Program-made: the position numbers and the translations under genes
Assembly: GCA_029964075.1 (NCBI GenBank)
Contig: CM057149.1
Location: 7,388,465-7,452,464, forward strand
Source of the DNA: Patiria pectinifera
Taxonomy: Eukaryota > Echinodermata > Asteroidea > Valvatida > Asterinidae
DNA length: 64,000 nucleotides
Direction: 5' to 3'
Notes under the pieces: model-generated
Told to the model about the DNA's origin: nothing
Databases searched by the model: none
What the model saw: the letters and a program-made list of their open reading frames with translations, nothing else
In this document: positions 46,901 to 57,266 of the stretch, piece after piece
How positions within the stretch are numbered: position 1 is the first letter of the stretch
How the letters are laid out: every line of letters starts with the position of its first letter

Positions 46901-49900
46901 CTGACTGACTCAGACTGACTGACTCTGACTTATGAGCCAGGCATAACTAAACCATAACGCCAATGAAAGGGCTACAGCTGGCCCATTGAAAATTCTTGGA
47001 AGGGACTCTCGCAATCGTAAAATGAGTGGTTTAAACATAATGACAACCATACAGTTTGATTGATCATTTCCCATTTGGATGTATACATCAGATTTGAACT
47101 GATGTAAGGCACCTGCACTAGAAAGCAGGAGGTCATTGGTTCGAGTCCCACCTGAGTGAGATGGTGAATACTTATTGTTGCAAGTTCTCAAGCAGCATAT
47201 AGTATGCCAGTGAATAGCAAAACCCATTATTAAATAGAGAATTTACCTTTTGATTGGTTGTTTCTCTTAGCAGTGGTCTTGGTTGATGAGGAGGCGGTGG
47301 AATCCCTTGAGTTGACCAACTTATCTTCAGCTTGATCATCTTTGCTTGTTTTATCGATGGCTTCTTCTTCGGATGAGGATTTCATGGCAACTTTTTTGCC
47401 TTTTCTTGTCTTTCCTGATTTTTTCTTGGTCTTGCCTCTACTTCGTATTTTCCCTGTTGGTAAACACAAATATAAAAGGACTGCAGCTGTTGCGTCTTCT
47501 TAAGCAAACAAAAAGGCATACCTTCATTCACAACAGCTTTGATTGTGATCCCTAAAAAGTAAGAAAGTACATCAAAGTACTGAGATTTTACCAGGTTTTC
47601 CTGCTGAGGTGTCAGACTTCCCCAAGTCATTCAAGTGATCTTGCTTTTCATCATCTGAGGTAGTTTGTCTTTCAGCTTTATCTAATAACGGGCTTCGTCT
47701 CGCTTTCCCTTGTCGTCGTCTTTTCGTCCTCTTTCTCCCTGTAAGAAAAAAAGTAATATTTATCAGTAACCAAATTAACAAGTCCATTTTTATTGGTCCC
47801 AGTGCGCCAGCCTAGAGTCCTCTTAAAATGTGTACCTATCTGACTGACTGACATATCGACACTTGTGAGCTGGCCCATTGTGTAGACCATATGCATAAAA
47901 AGACTTCCGGTACATAGCTATTATAAATCAATTGAATATAACTGTTTTCGTCTTGTACCTGCTTTAATTGGCTTGTCTTTTTTTCTTCAAAATAATGCTC
48001 AAAGAGTGCAGACAAAGGAGTACACGCCTGAAAATTAAGCACAGATTTCAGTGTATAATCAAAATCCTAGCTAGGTTTTACCAAGTTTTGCTGCTGAAGT
48101 TGAAGAATTCCCAGAGTCATTGGAATGTTGTTGCTCTGCGACAGCTGAGGGTGTTGGTCTATTGGTGTCATCTTTAGATGAGGAGGTGACTTGAATCATG
48201 CGAGGAGAAAAAATGCTCAGGATAACACGGATTGTGATCAGTGGGAGGCATAGAATCCACAGAAACAGGTTGAGTTTTCCAAAATGTGTAGCTGAGCCAC
48301 CAGCAATTGAAGAGTCATCTTGATCTAGGGTGGTTGATATTTCTCCTTCTGCACAGGATGGTTCCTTTTCGCCATGTTTTTGTCTTCGTCGTCTTCTTCT
48401 CTTCTTTCTCCCTAAAAAAAAATGCAAGTACCCTTGATCAATTTAAAATACTTTTTTTTTTAAATGTTTTCGTCACCGAAGTGCGAGAATTGCAAGTATT
48501 TGGTGTTCTAGGATTCGAGTCCAGGACTCACACTTGGGTCCATCTCGAGTTGCAATTTCAGTGACTATGACTTGACTTGAGTCATATTCGCAAAAGATTT
48601 GGACTTGGACTTGATTATCATTACTTGGATTTACTCAATTGAACTGGAATTCTTATGTGAATTGAAAAACTCGGACTGAAACCACTTGAGTCAAAAATCA
48701 GATTTTAATTCGAGTCAAATGTCTTTATTACAATACTGGTACCAAATGAGTAGATTTGTACCTGTTGATTGGTCGCCTGTGGTTGTAGGGGAATCCCCCG
48801 ACTCTTCGGTTGACCTCACTTGAAATTTCTCATCAGAGTTACTTTGCATAATCATTTCCATTGCAGATGTAGATTTCTTCCCAGATTTCTTTTTCCTTCT
48901 TTTTGTCTTCTTTCTCCCTAGAATATCACAAGGTCATGAGGCAGCAAGTTAATCAGCGCTACTAAATCATGCAAAACATGTAAGTTTATGTTTGTGAAGA
49001 TATCGTTGGCTCCCTTGTACACTTTGTACGACAGAAAGGATCCTTTTACTGTTGAAGATGTATTAACTGCCCCCTCCGGAAGATGAGGCCCCTAAATTCC
49101 CCCTTAAAAAATTTGTTACACCACTCTGACCCCGACCCCTGTCGGCAAAGCCTGTACTTCCCTCCCTTCACCTCTATATCTAATCTCCTACCTGCTGTTT
49201 TCTGTTTGTCATCTCCTCCCATCAAGCCAGACACTAGACGCAACTCTATGTTGGTGTCTTGCTCAATCCCATAATTCGCTAGGGAGAGGTCATCACGGAG
49301 CTGTGGACAACAAATAAAAACTTGCTTAAGGCTTGAATTAATATATGTATCACTTTCAAATTTCTATATTGCTTTTTCAACAGAAGGGAGACGTTAAATT
49401 TAAAATTTGGTATTGCATCTTTATTAGTGTCTAGACCCCACAAGACAATCACAAGACCTCCAGTCTCAATTCAAGTCACAAACTATTTGAACAAATTGCA
49501 ACAAAGGCATTTCTTTGCCATTGTTCGTGCCGTGTTAATTGTTGCTGGTCTTGTGCTTGGTCTACAATTGGTTTTGTGTCTGGTCTTGTGAAGGTCTCGA
49601 CTACAACACTGATCTTCACAGATGAAGATCCAATATTCCATGAACTTGCATGTAACACGAACATGAATATCATCATTATTTACCTCATGGTTTTTCCTTG
49701 TAAACAGATGTTGTTTCTCTGGTTCAATCCCCACTTTGTCTTGTAGTAATCCTTTCAATGCTGAGACAGTAGTGGACGGATGTAGTTGCAGACAGACTGG
49801 TGATGTCAAAGAACTATTCACAAACAGCTGAATCTGTCGTTTCTGGCACGGTTTGGAACTATAGGGGAAGAAATATAAAATATGGCAAGTTTGAAAAAAA

Positions 49901-51639
49901 TTGCCTCTAAGGAAGTCCTTGCTAAGGATGGAATATCAGGTCACTCAAGTTGTTTTTAATATTGAAAAAAAAAATAGTTCTGAAATCATGGAATAATTAT
50001 TGCTTTAAGGATTAATCCACTTACACATGTACTACATTATATCACACTGTATTTATTTCCTGAAGAATCAATAAAACCATAGAGGACTTGGGCAGTTACA
50101 GGCGGTACAGGGATATGGGTTAAGTATAGAGTACCGTAAATGTATCAATAAAATCTGAGACAATTTTAAGCAACAGAATGAAAAGGGCAGGACCATGACT
50201 TGTGTAATTCGAAAAAGTTTGAAGAGGACTATCACATAAATTTTATGAAGCTGCTTCACAAACTTTTAAGATCTTGCATTGTTTTGATGCTCTTAAAAAA
50301 CGGTCATCAAAATGAAAGTTAATTTTCACTTAATACATTAGCAAACTTCGTTTTTCAACTTTTAAATATTTAATGGTTCTATCAAAAATTTAAATAATGA
50401 AATACAATTGTAACCTTAATTAATTTTAATCAATCCAAATCAAAGTTTTTTGCACCATTCAGCAAGCAAACATGTGTTTAAAATGAACACAATTCACAAT
50501 CATGTTATAAAAAAATGGACAAAATTAACACATTTTACAAGCATGGTTTAAAAAAAAAAACACTTTTAAATGTCCACTTTACCTGCATTGTTGATCTTCT
50601 GTGGAAGTTCTTGAAACAACAGACTTGGGAGGAATGGATTCTTGGCAGGACCTGGCAGCTAACAGTACTGACTGGAACGCCTCTTTCTTGGACTTGCGGA
50701 CTTTCTTCTTTCTCGTGACCATCTTGGCCAGCGAGTGATCATTGATGTGCCGAGCAGCTCTCTTGGCATCCTCCAAGTCAGAAAGGCTCCTCAAAGGTTG
50801 CAAACAAAAATCTCCCTGGATATTGATAAAGTTATGACAAATTTGAAATTGAAGAATACTCATAATTGTTACATGATTTGTCAAATAAAACAGGAGGGCT
50901 TTAACAAAATGCATCGGAGTAATACACTACCACATCTAATTTTTGAGAAGGGGTATGATAGCCATGGAACAACGAATATCAAATATCTACCCTCCTCCCT
51001 CCCCTCCCCTCCCTCGCCACGCCCCACCCCAACCCCAACCCCAATCCACGAACAAGTTATGTCCATACAATTGCTGGCAATACAATCGTCTACACAAATA
51101 ATTCCATGTGGTTATTTGAAAGGAAAAAAATTAAACAAATGTTTCTATAAATGAGTCAAATAGAACTACATTTTAACTGTAGCCTTGACAAAGTAAATTC
51201 AACAGACGTTAGTGAAAAGTGGTGGCTCAGTTGAGCTATTTCAAGCGGGGAAGTATGAAGAAAAGCATTTCTGTTCGATCTTTAAATGCCATATAGAGCA
51301 CGACAAAGACCGATAGTTCTTTGTTTCTTAGAAAATATCAACAATGCTTACCATTTTTCTGTCTTTACGACCAGATTTGTCACCCGATCCTGTAAATTGA
51401 AGGAAGCGTCGCAGTTTTAGCAGCTGTGGGAATTCCCCTTTTGTATGCGCGCGCAGTGTCGCGTGACGAAGGCGTCACTGATTATTACCACGTAGACAGT
51501 ACAAAGGGCGCATTAGCAAGGTTAATAATTATTCAAGATCATGATCGTCTATGAAACGTTATTTACCGGACAAACCCGAATGATAGGTAAAGACTTCAAG
51601 TCTCTTTTTACAGTCAAAATACATCACATTTACAATCAT
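33141..51639 (-). CDS. NLR gene B: ubiquitin-like x2, repeat array, Q/E-rich exon, RHIM-like exon, NACHT, LRR
   Basis: Eighteen exons join in frame: 51567-51639, 51352-51389, 50583-50815, 49684-49858, 49192-49300, 48762-48917, 48082-48411, 47592-47738, 47247-47453, 46654-46800, 46312-46518, 45493-45713, 45225-45336, 42940-44538, 42637-42801, 41098-42495, 38508-38723 and 33141-37954. The product is about 3,448 aa. Landmarks are ubiquitin-like 1 (about 124-202), hydrophobic segment (307-328), ubiquitin-like 2 (631-710), basic array (719-1251), Gln/Glu-rich part (1307-1772), RHIM-like exon (1773-1844) and NACHT P-loop (about 1965), then LRR to the end. The start is the same conserved ATG exon as in gene A, with an upstream in-frame stop. 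All motifs expected for an active NACHT are present, so this is the best candidate for a working copy. Confidence 0.78.
37955..38507. other. Gene B last intron
   Basis: An AT-rich intron of about 550 bases. It is shorter than the same intron in A and C, which share extra DNA missing here. No element is seen. Confidence 0.6.
38508..38723 (-). CDS. Gene B RHIM/amyloid-like exon
   Basis: This 216-base phase 1-1 exon encodes AVRALVPSALQPAMQHPSTP, a Ser/Thr stretch, then AGSCNPVFFGTTTGNVFNYE and FKQYVTVHHQGVTS. The NPVFFGTTTGNVFNYEF core corresponds to NPIIVGSSGVNINYN of gene A. It lies directly before NACHT. An amyloid-forming role is a hypothesis from composition and position. Confidence 0.75.
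38724..41097. other. Gene B intron
   Basis: This 2.4 kb intron has a GACTCG/CTCGACT array at 39,250-39,385. The rest is AT-rich DNA in which I recognise nothing; the open frame at 40,157-40,339 and its neighbours have no splice support. Confidence 0.55.
41098..42495 (-). CDS. Gene B Gln/Glu/His-rich exon (only in B)
   Basis: This 1,398-base phase 1-1 exon begins with a run of ten Arg, then KNHEKNPAKDGGESQ. It contains two copies of a roughly 130-residue unit with DKKQEQ, VEQSCQHG, ETERPxPESGI, LGHEQSS and QASHHA, then a shorter degenerate end. It is strongly polar and probably coiled or disordered. No counterpart is seen in gene A. Arg-run coding by (GGA)n suggests birth from a simple repeat. 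Confidence 0.75.
42637..42801 (-). CDS. Gene B Ser/Thr-rich linker exon
   Basis: This 165-base phase 1-1 exon begins VAGTIRKRDGQETAGSEAEE. It matches the exon at 20857-21015 of gene A. Its donor reads GAA/GTACAG, one G fewer than in A, but the phase is unchanged. Confidence 0.75.
42940..44538 (-). CDS. Gene B basic/acidic repeat-array exon
   Basis: This 1,599-base phase 1-1 exon holds about eight units of the gene A type (KRKRKAANKSPSGAE, DNSEDFSTSSAVKAPTGHLS, GETQEQKLEQPRKD). Two neighbouring units at about 43,140-43,480 are almost identical in DNA (about 171 bases each), which points to recent slippage or unequal exchange. No folded domain is seen. Confidence 0.85.
45225..45713 (-). CDS. 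Gene B ubiquitin-like domain 2 (two exons)
   Basis: Exons 45493-45713 and 45225-45336 match the gene A cassette: IQLFVISSLRPPVCLQLHPS, TTISALKGLLQEKMGIEPKK, RLYTRKNHE, then LKGRMSLKELGIQQDTNIEL and RLVSGLMGG. The phase-0 intron inside and phase 1 at both outer ends are conserved. Confidence 0.85.
46100..46190 (+). mobile_element. tRNA-derived SINE fragment (copy of 24,541)
   Basis: The B-box part AGGTCGTGGGTTCGAGTCCC is present. It occupies the same intron as in gene A. Confidence 0.7.
46312..47738 (-). CDS. Gene B low-complexity exons 8-11 (four basic/acidic modules)
   Basis: Phase 1-1 exons lie at 47592-47738, 47247-47453, 46654-46800 and 46312-46518, with lengths 147, 207, 147 and 207. 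The alternating length pattern shows a duplicated pair more clearly than in gene A. They read GRKRTKRRRQGKARRSPL, GKIRSRGKTKKKSGKTRKGK, GRKRTRRRRHGKARQ and GKVHRRGKTKNNSGKRRKGQ. Confidence 0.8.
47040..47165 (+). mobile_element. tRNA-derived SINE (copy of 25,440)
   Basis: Same insertion as in gene A, with B box GGTTCGAGTCC. It predates the A/B duplication. Confidence 0.7.
48082..48411 (-). CDS. Gene B exon with a hydrophobic, membrane-like segment
   Basis: This exon has the same length and phase as 26504-26833. The hydrophobic run LNLFLWILCLPLITIRVILS is kept while the flanking low-complexity part has changed more, which is mild evidence for function. Confidence 0.75.
48762..48917 (-). CDS. 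Gene B basic/acidic linker exon after ubiquitin-like domain 1
   Basis: A 156-base phase 1-1 exon begins GRKKTKRRKKKSGKKSTSA. It corresponds to 27205-27360. Confidence 0.8.
49192..49858 (-). CDS. Gene B ubiquitin-like domain 1 (two exons)
   Basis: Exons 49684-49858 and 49192-49300 correspond to 28091-28265 and 27637-27745 of gene A, with IQLFVNSSLTSPVCLQLHPS and the end RLVSGLMGG intact. Substitutions between A and B are few. Confidence 0.85.
50583..51639 (-). CDS. Gene B N-terminal exons 1-3
   Basis: Exons 51567-51639, 51352-51389 and 50583-50815 match gene A. Exon 1 begins MIVNVMYFDCKKRLEVFTYH. Exon 3 is one codon shorter than in A (PPKSVV against PPIKSVV). An open frame and in-phase splice sites in both copies support the start. 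Confidence 0.65.
51428..51437. promoter_or_regulatory. Candidate NF-kappaB site in intron 1 of gene B
   Basis: GGGAATTCCC is conserved with gene A (29985-29994). The adjacent E-box of gene A is not conserved here. Confidence 0.4.
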
Positions 51640-54590
51640 TTTGTGAACTTATAATCCCTTGAATTTAAATTTACACAAAACGTGCGCCCCTTGGAATTTC
51701 CAGCTGGTAAGTCAATCGAAATATAATTTTGGTAATAATTCATACTCCCATGAATAGAATGACACACACAAAACGGGCATATGTTTGAATTTCTAGTCGG
51801 TCAAGATTGCGTCGCTACTCCTTAGAAGTTAATCACGATGCCAATCTCAAGTCCAGCTATTCCAATGACTGTAACAACACTCCTTATTCAACATACATCT
51901 CCTGCCTTTTAATTCTGCCTTTTAATTCTGACATTCCTTTTGATTGTCTCGACTATATCTTATCTTACTTTAAATCACTTTTCAATCTAAAGGCATTGTT
52001 ACATTTATGGAAATATCAGCTAAGCACAACGTACTTGTATTACCAAAATTCTTTATTTCCACTGACCGAAGTGATTTGATATTTAATAGCAGTACAAGTA
52101 AGCATGTACAAAAACAATAATACACAGTTCAGATACCATACTTTTATAAATGAGGAGTGTTATATTTTTTCTTATAAAAAATGATGGAATCAGTTCAAAA
52201 TAAATTAAATAAATCTTTCCCACAAAATTGGATAACACTGATTTGATAATCATTATGTAATTTTATGTTGACCTGTTACAGGTTGGTTTCCACTAAGTTC
52301 ATTTGACAAACTATGCAAAAAAAGAACCTGTTGAAAAAGACTTATTTTTACCAGGAATAATTATATTTCGCAAAGATGCGAGTTTATAGTTCACAATTTG
52401 ACCATCTTCTTCACATGTGTACTTGCTCTGAACACATAAACAAATCTTAATCATTGACATTAGCTGCTCTGATATGATTCAGTTCATCTTTTTTTTAACA
52501 TATGCTGTTTCTGATCTTCAACAAATTAAATTTCTAATCTGTATGTTTAAATTTGGAAACATGTATCATTATTGTTGTGGAAACAGGGCTTTAAGTTTGG
52601 GTTACCCATTATTGATCCGAAAAAAATTAAGAAAATAAAAAGATAAACAATAACGTTATAACTATAGCATTAAAGTGGATTTTTAATTTGATATTTTTTT
52701 CGGAAGTTAATAACAGATCATGCTACAAAAATAAACCAGTATTTGTCGTAAAACTTTAAACAAGCACTATAACAAACAAGGAACTTGTAGGAATGCAAAA
52801 AAAAACCCAGGCAATTATTTTTGCGTTTTTCTTTTCTATAAGTTCCACTGATATCAGGAAATGCCTTCCAATGAAGAGAGTGTTATCCGTCTCTCAAGAA
52901 AAAAAGGTGGAAAACGAGTTAATTAAACATAGTAATTGAAAATAGTAATTGTTGTCTCGTGCACATATTCGCATGTGCACTCATTTTCAATTAAGTCCGA
53001 GATAATCATTTTAGATAACACACTGCTTTACGAAGAGTGTATGAAATAGTGCCAAACATTAATTTTCAAATATCAACAATATATTAAATGGTTACTGAAT
53101 TTATCATTGCTTGTAAAGATAACAATGTTGAACATTTCAACTGACTTATTTAAAATCACAGTTAATAGCAATGTTTTCTGATGAGGTACAATGATGCATT
53201 CACTTGAATTCCATTTTGAAGATCTTGTTGGTGCCATATAATAGCATGAACCGCTATATATATATTTCAACTGACCACAGAGACATTTCTGGCATTTTGA
53301 GCAATCTAAGCAAATTAGGAAGAACGGTTTCGATTGAGAAGGCTCAAAGAAAGGACCGATAACAAGGGTAAGCCCATCAACACTATACAATCAAGTGCAA
53401 AAGGTGTTTACCATTTCAACACTACAACCTAGTCAATATTACATTCCCATGGTGCTTCCAACATGCTACTCATATTCCACAACGTATCGATCATCCACTC
53501 ACATACACCTCTCTGACCATGCTGTCAATGCAAACAAATACGACTTTTTTTTCCCAAGGACTATGCCAGTTTGAAACAGGCTTCCACCATCTGCCGTTCT
53601 ACACATATCCCCATCTGTGTTTACACCCTGAGGACGGACACACAAAGGGAGAACACCATATTCTTTAATTGTTATTGTTGAGAGTCCATCTTTTGTTGAA
53701 ACGGGAAAGACAATGCCTTGTACGTATGGGAGGTCCTCCTAAAAAGTTAAGAGTACAATCAAAAGAGGGACAATAGGGGGTCCATGATCGAAGGTGTTTA
53801 CAGACTTCTGTGGGTGGGCGGGCCGTCAACTAGTTATGGGGATGTTTTTCATTGTTTGGGTAATTAGGAGCGAGTTGTGAGGACTTAATTCTTCCGTCCC
53901 TATAGCGTCTTTGGTCCCCATAGTACCATGGGACAACTCAGGTGTAGTCCCTACAGTTACCGAACAAAAATGGATGTTTATGTAAATCGAGGATTTCCTA
54001 TTGTTCCTCATCATCGAACTTTTTTTCATACCTCAGCTCTTTTTTTTGGCAACAGCTCCCATTGGTTTTGTACACGTTCTCTAATCGAGGTCGAGTTCTA
54101 TTTGACTCCTGTCCTCAATTACGTAAGGATGTTTCACGTGTGTGTCCTTGATTTACACTATTACGAACTGTGTGGTCATGAGTCGGTCACCTGTGGGCGT
54201 TTTCCCATGAAGCAGGCAAGCCAAAGCCTCATCGGGAATAATTATTTAAGCACCTCAAGCAAAGACAGCTCACGCGGCTTACTTATGTACAATGCCTAGC
54301 CAAACTAAAACAAAGGAGAACAACTGGCTTACTACAGGTAAAAATAGACATGAAAAGGATAATTATACAGTGCTCGCCCTACGTGAATTTTTACAATTTA
54401 AAAAGATTGTACGGATATGCTCAAGTTAAAAACATTAGTATTTTAACAGCTGGGATGAAGAACAATGGAACAATTACGAATATTGACAAGGGTAGGTTGC
54501 ATGTAGAAGAACTGGCAATCGAGTTAGCTTAATGCGAATACAAAATTACAGTTGAGAAAGTAAGGTACTAATGGTTGTAAATTAGCATTT
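51640..54590. other. Spacer between gene C stop codon and gene B start codon
   Basis: A near-identical copy of 30,197-33,140. It should contain the 3' UTR of gene C and the promoter of gene B. I see no other gene. Confidence 0.6.
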
Positions 54591-57266
54591 TCACTGCTGA
54601 TGGAAATTGTCTACTTTGATGTCCAGATTTGGTCTCCTTAAAGCAGCTACAGCTGAAAGAAGGCCACCAAAGAGAGAGTTACCAGACAGATCAAGTTCTA
54701 CCAGATTTGGCATTTCACTAAGTGCCTTGATGTGTTCAATGTCCGCATAACGCAATGAGCCCTGTGACCTCCCTGTGACCAGCCTTTTTAGTTGTTTCAG
54801 GCGCCTTAAGTGAGTCAATGCAATTGAGTTAAACCAGGAATGATTTCCAGATAGATCCAGTTCAACCAGAGTCGGTATGCCACTAAGTGATGCAGCAATG
54901 AGTTCAATGTCTTTATCTCTCAAGGAGTACCTCCGTAAGACCAGCTTGTGCAGTTGTTTGAGGCACTTTAAGTGAGACCATGCACTTGAGCCAGCCAGAG
55001 ATCTGTTTCCAGACAGATCCAGTTCAACCAGAGTGGGTATGTCACTAAGTGATGAAGTAATTTGTTCCATGTCCACGTTTTCTAACGAACATGAACACAC
55101 ACTCAGCTTCCTCAATTCTTGCAGGCACTGTAAATGACACCAGGCACCGGACCTAGCAAGGAGTTCATTTCCAGACAGGTTAAGTTCAACTACATTCCGA
55201 GTTTCACTCAGTGATTCAGCAATGTGCTTAATATCTTCACCTTTTAATGAACAACAGCTTATGTCCAATTTCTTAAGATGCTTCAAGCACTTTAAATAAG
55301 ACCAAGTTGCTGATCCAGCAAATTCTACATTGGAAGAAAGATCTAATTCAACCAAAGAGGGCATTTCACTCAGTGATGCAGAAATATCTTCAATGTCGTC
55401 TTTTCCTAATGAGCAGGCCTGTAAGACCAATTTCTTAAGACGCTTCATACATTTTAGTACATTCCATGCATGTGAGCCAGACACAAATGAATTTCCACAC
55501 AGATCCAATTCAACCAATGTGGGTGTGCCACTCGGAGATGCAGATGCGCTGTGCATATCTTTCCAAAACGAAGAGCATGATCTTAACACCAATGTCTGAA
55601 GTTTTACACAAAGTTGTAGAAAGGCCAACTGTGGGCAAACCAATGGCTTATTTTCAGACAGATCCATATCAACCAAAGTGGGCATATCATGCACTGATGC
55701 AGCTATGTGTTCCATGTCTTTTCTTGTCAATGAGCATGACCTTATGACCAGCTTGTTAAGTTGTCTCAGATGCTGTAAGTGAGACCACAATGCACATGAG
55801 CCAGCCAGGGATACGTTGTTAGATAGATCCAGTTCAACAAGAGTGAGTGTGCTGCTCAGAGATGCAACAAGGTGTTCAATGTCTGTGCTCTTCAATGAGC
55901 AGTTTTGTAATTCTAATCGCTTGAGACGTTTCAGTTCCTGCAATGCCGGTAACCATTCAGCTGCTGTTCTACTGAGCGTGGAGATATCTGTCAAGATCAC
56001 TCCAACCAAGTCAACCCTCGGTCTCATGTTCTTCAAAATATCTGATAAAGCAGAACCATCACACCTGGAGAGTTTCATCATTATGCCACTATTGATTATA
56101 CTTACCTCGAATGTATCCCTTTCGTTAAGTGTATCCCAAGCACGACAATGCACAAGATTTGCCATACAGCCAACTGATGCAGAAAGGCATTTGACTCCTT
56201 CTATGTCTTCACAATCTGTTGTAAACCTCTTCATGTTTTTAAAGTTCTGTAAAGAAGACCCGGCAACTGAGCCACCCGCATTCTCAGACAGATCCAATTC
56301 AACCAGAGTGGGTATGTTACTCAGTGATGCAAATATGTGCTCAATATCTGCGGGAACTAATGAGCAGTTTCGTAAATATAATCGCTTAAGATGTTTAAGT
56401 TTCTGCAATGCAGGCGACCATTCAGCTGCTGTGCCACTAAGGCCAACAATAGATACAATGGTCACTTCAACTAAGTGACTGTTACTTCCTATTTCCCGCA
56501 GAATGTTTGCCACATCAGGACCTCGGAATTTAATTTCACATTCGTAGAGAGACAGGCTTAAACCAGTTACGAGTTTAACTACTTCAAACTTTAAAAGATC
56601 AAATGCATGGCAATACACGAGATTTGGCATACACCCAACTAGGACAGCAATACACATCACATCCTCTACTTCTAAACCACACTGATCTAATATCAGCTCC
56701 TTAAGTTGTGTCAGCTGCTGTAACTTGGACAATGACACAGCCGAGCCAGCCAGGGGATTTCCAGACATATCCAATTTAACCAGAGTGGATGTGTTACTCA
56801 GTGATGCAGCAATGTGTTCAATGTCTCTGCCTCTCAATGAGCAGTTTCTTAAGTCCAATTGTTGCAGACATTTCAGTTCTTGTAATGCAGGTGACCATAC
56901 ACCTGCTGTACCATCAAGTCCTTTAACATGAATGCCTACTTGAACTATGTCAGTCCTGCTACTCATTGCCTTTACAATATCTGCCACGTCAGTACCAGTG
57001 ACACTCTGTCTCGAGAGTTCTATCTTTAAACCATGACCACATGTTGAAACTAGAAACACATCATCGACTTTACAGTGGACAGGCTTTGGCAAACAGCCAA
57101 TAAATGCATCAATGCACTTTTCATCATCTGTTTCTGAATTAGTATAGTTTTCATATGGGTGAAGTTTTGTCAGTGAAGGTGTATCATAAAGTGATGCAGC
57201 AATAAGCTTAATATCAGTGTTTGTCAGCGTACAATCTTCAAAAGTCAACGTTTCTAGGTGCTTTAG

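Noticed and set aside
53073-53390. 105-residue minus-strand frame in the B/C spacer
   Set aside because: It is not preserved as an equal frame in the matching A/B spacer copy, and I see no domain or coding bias.
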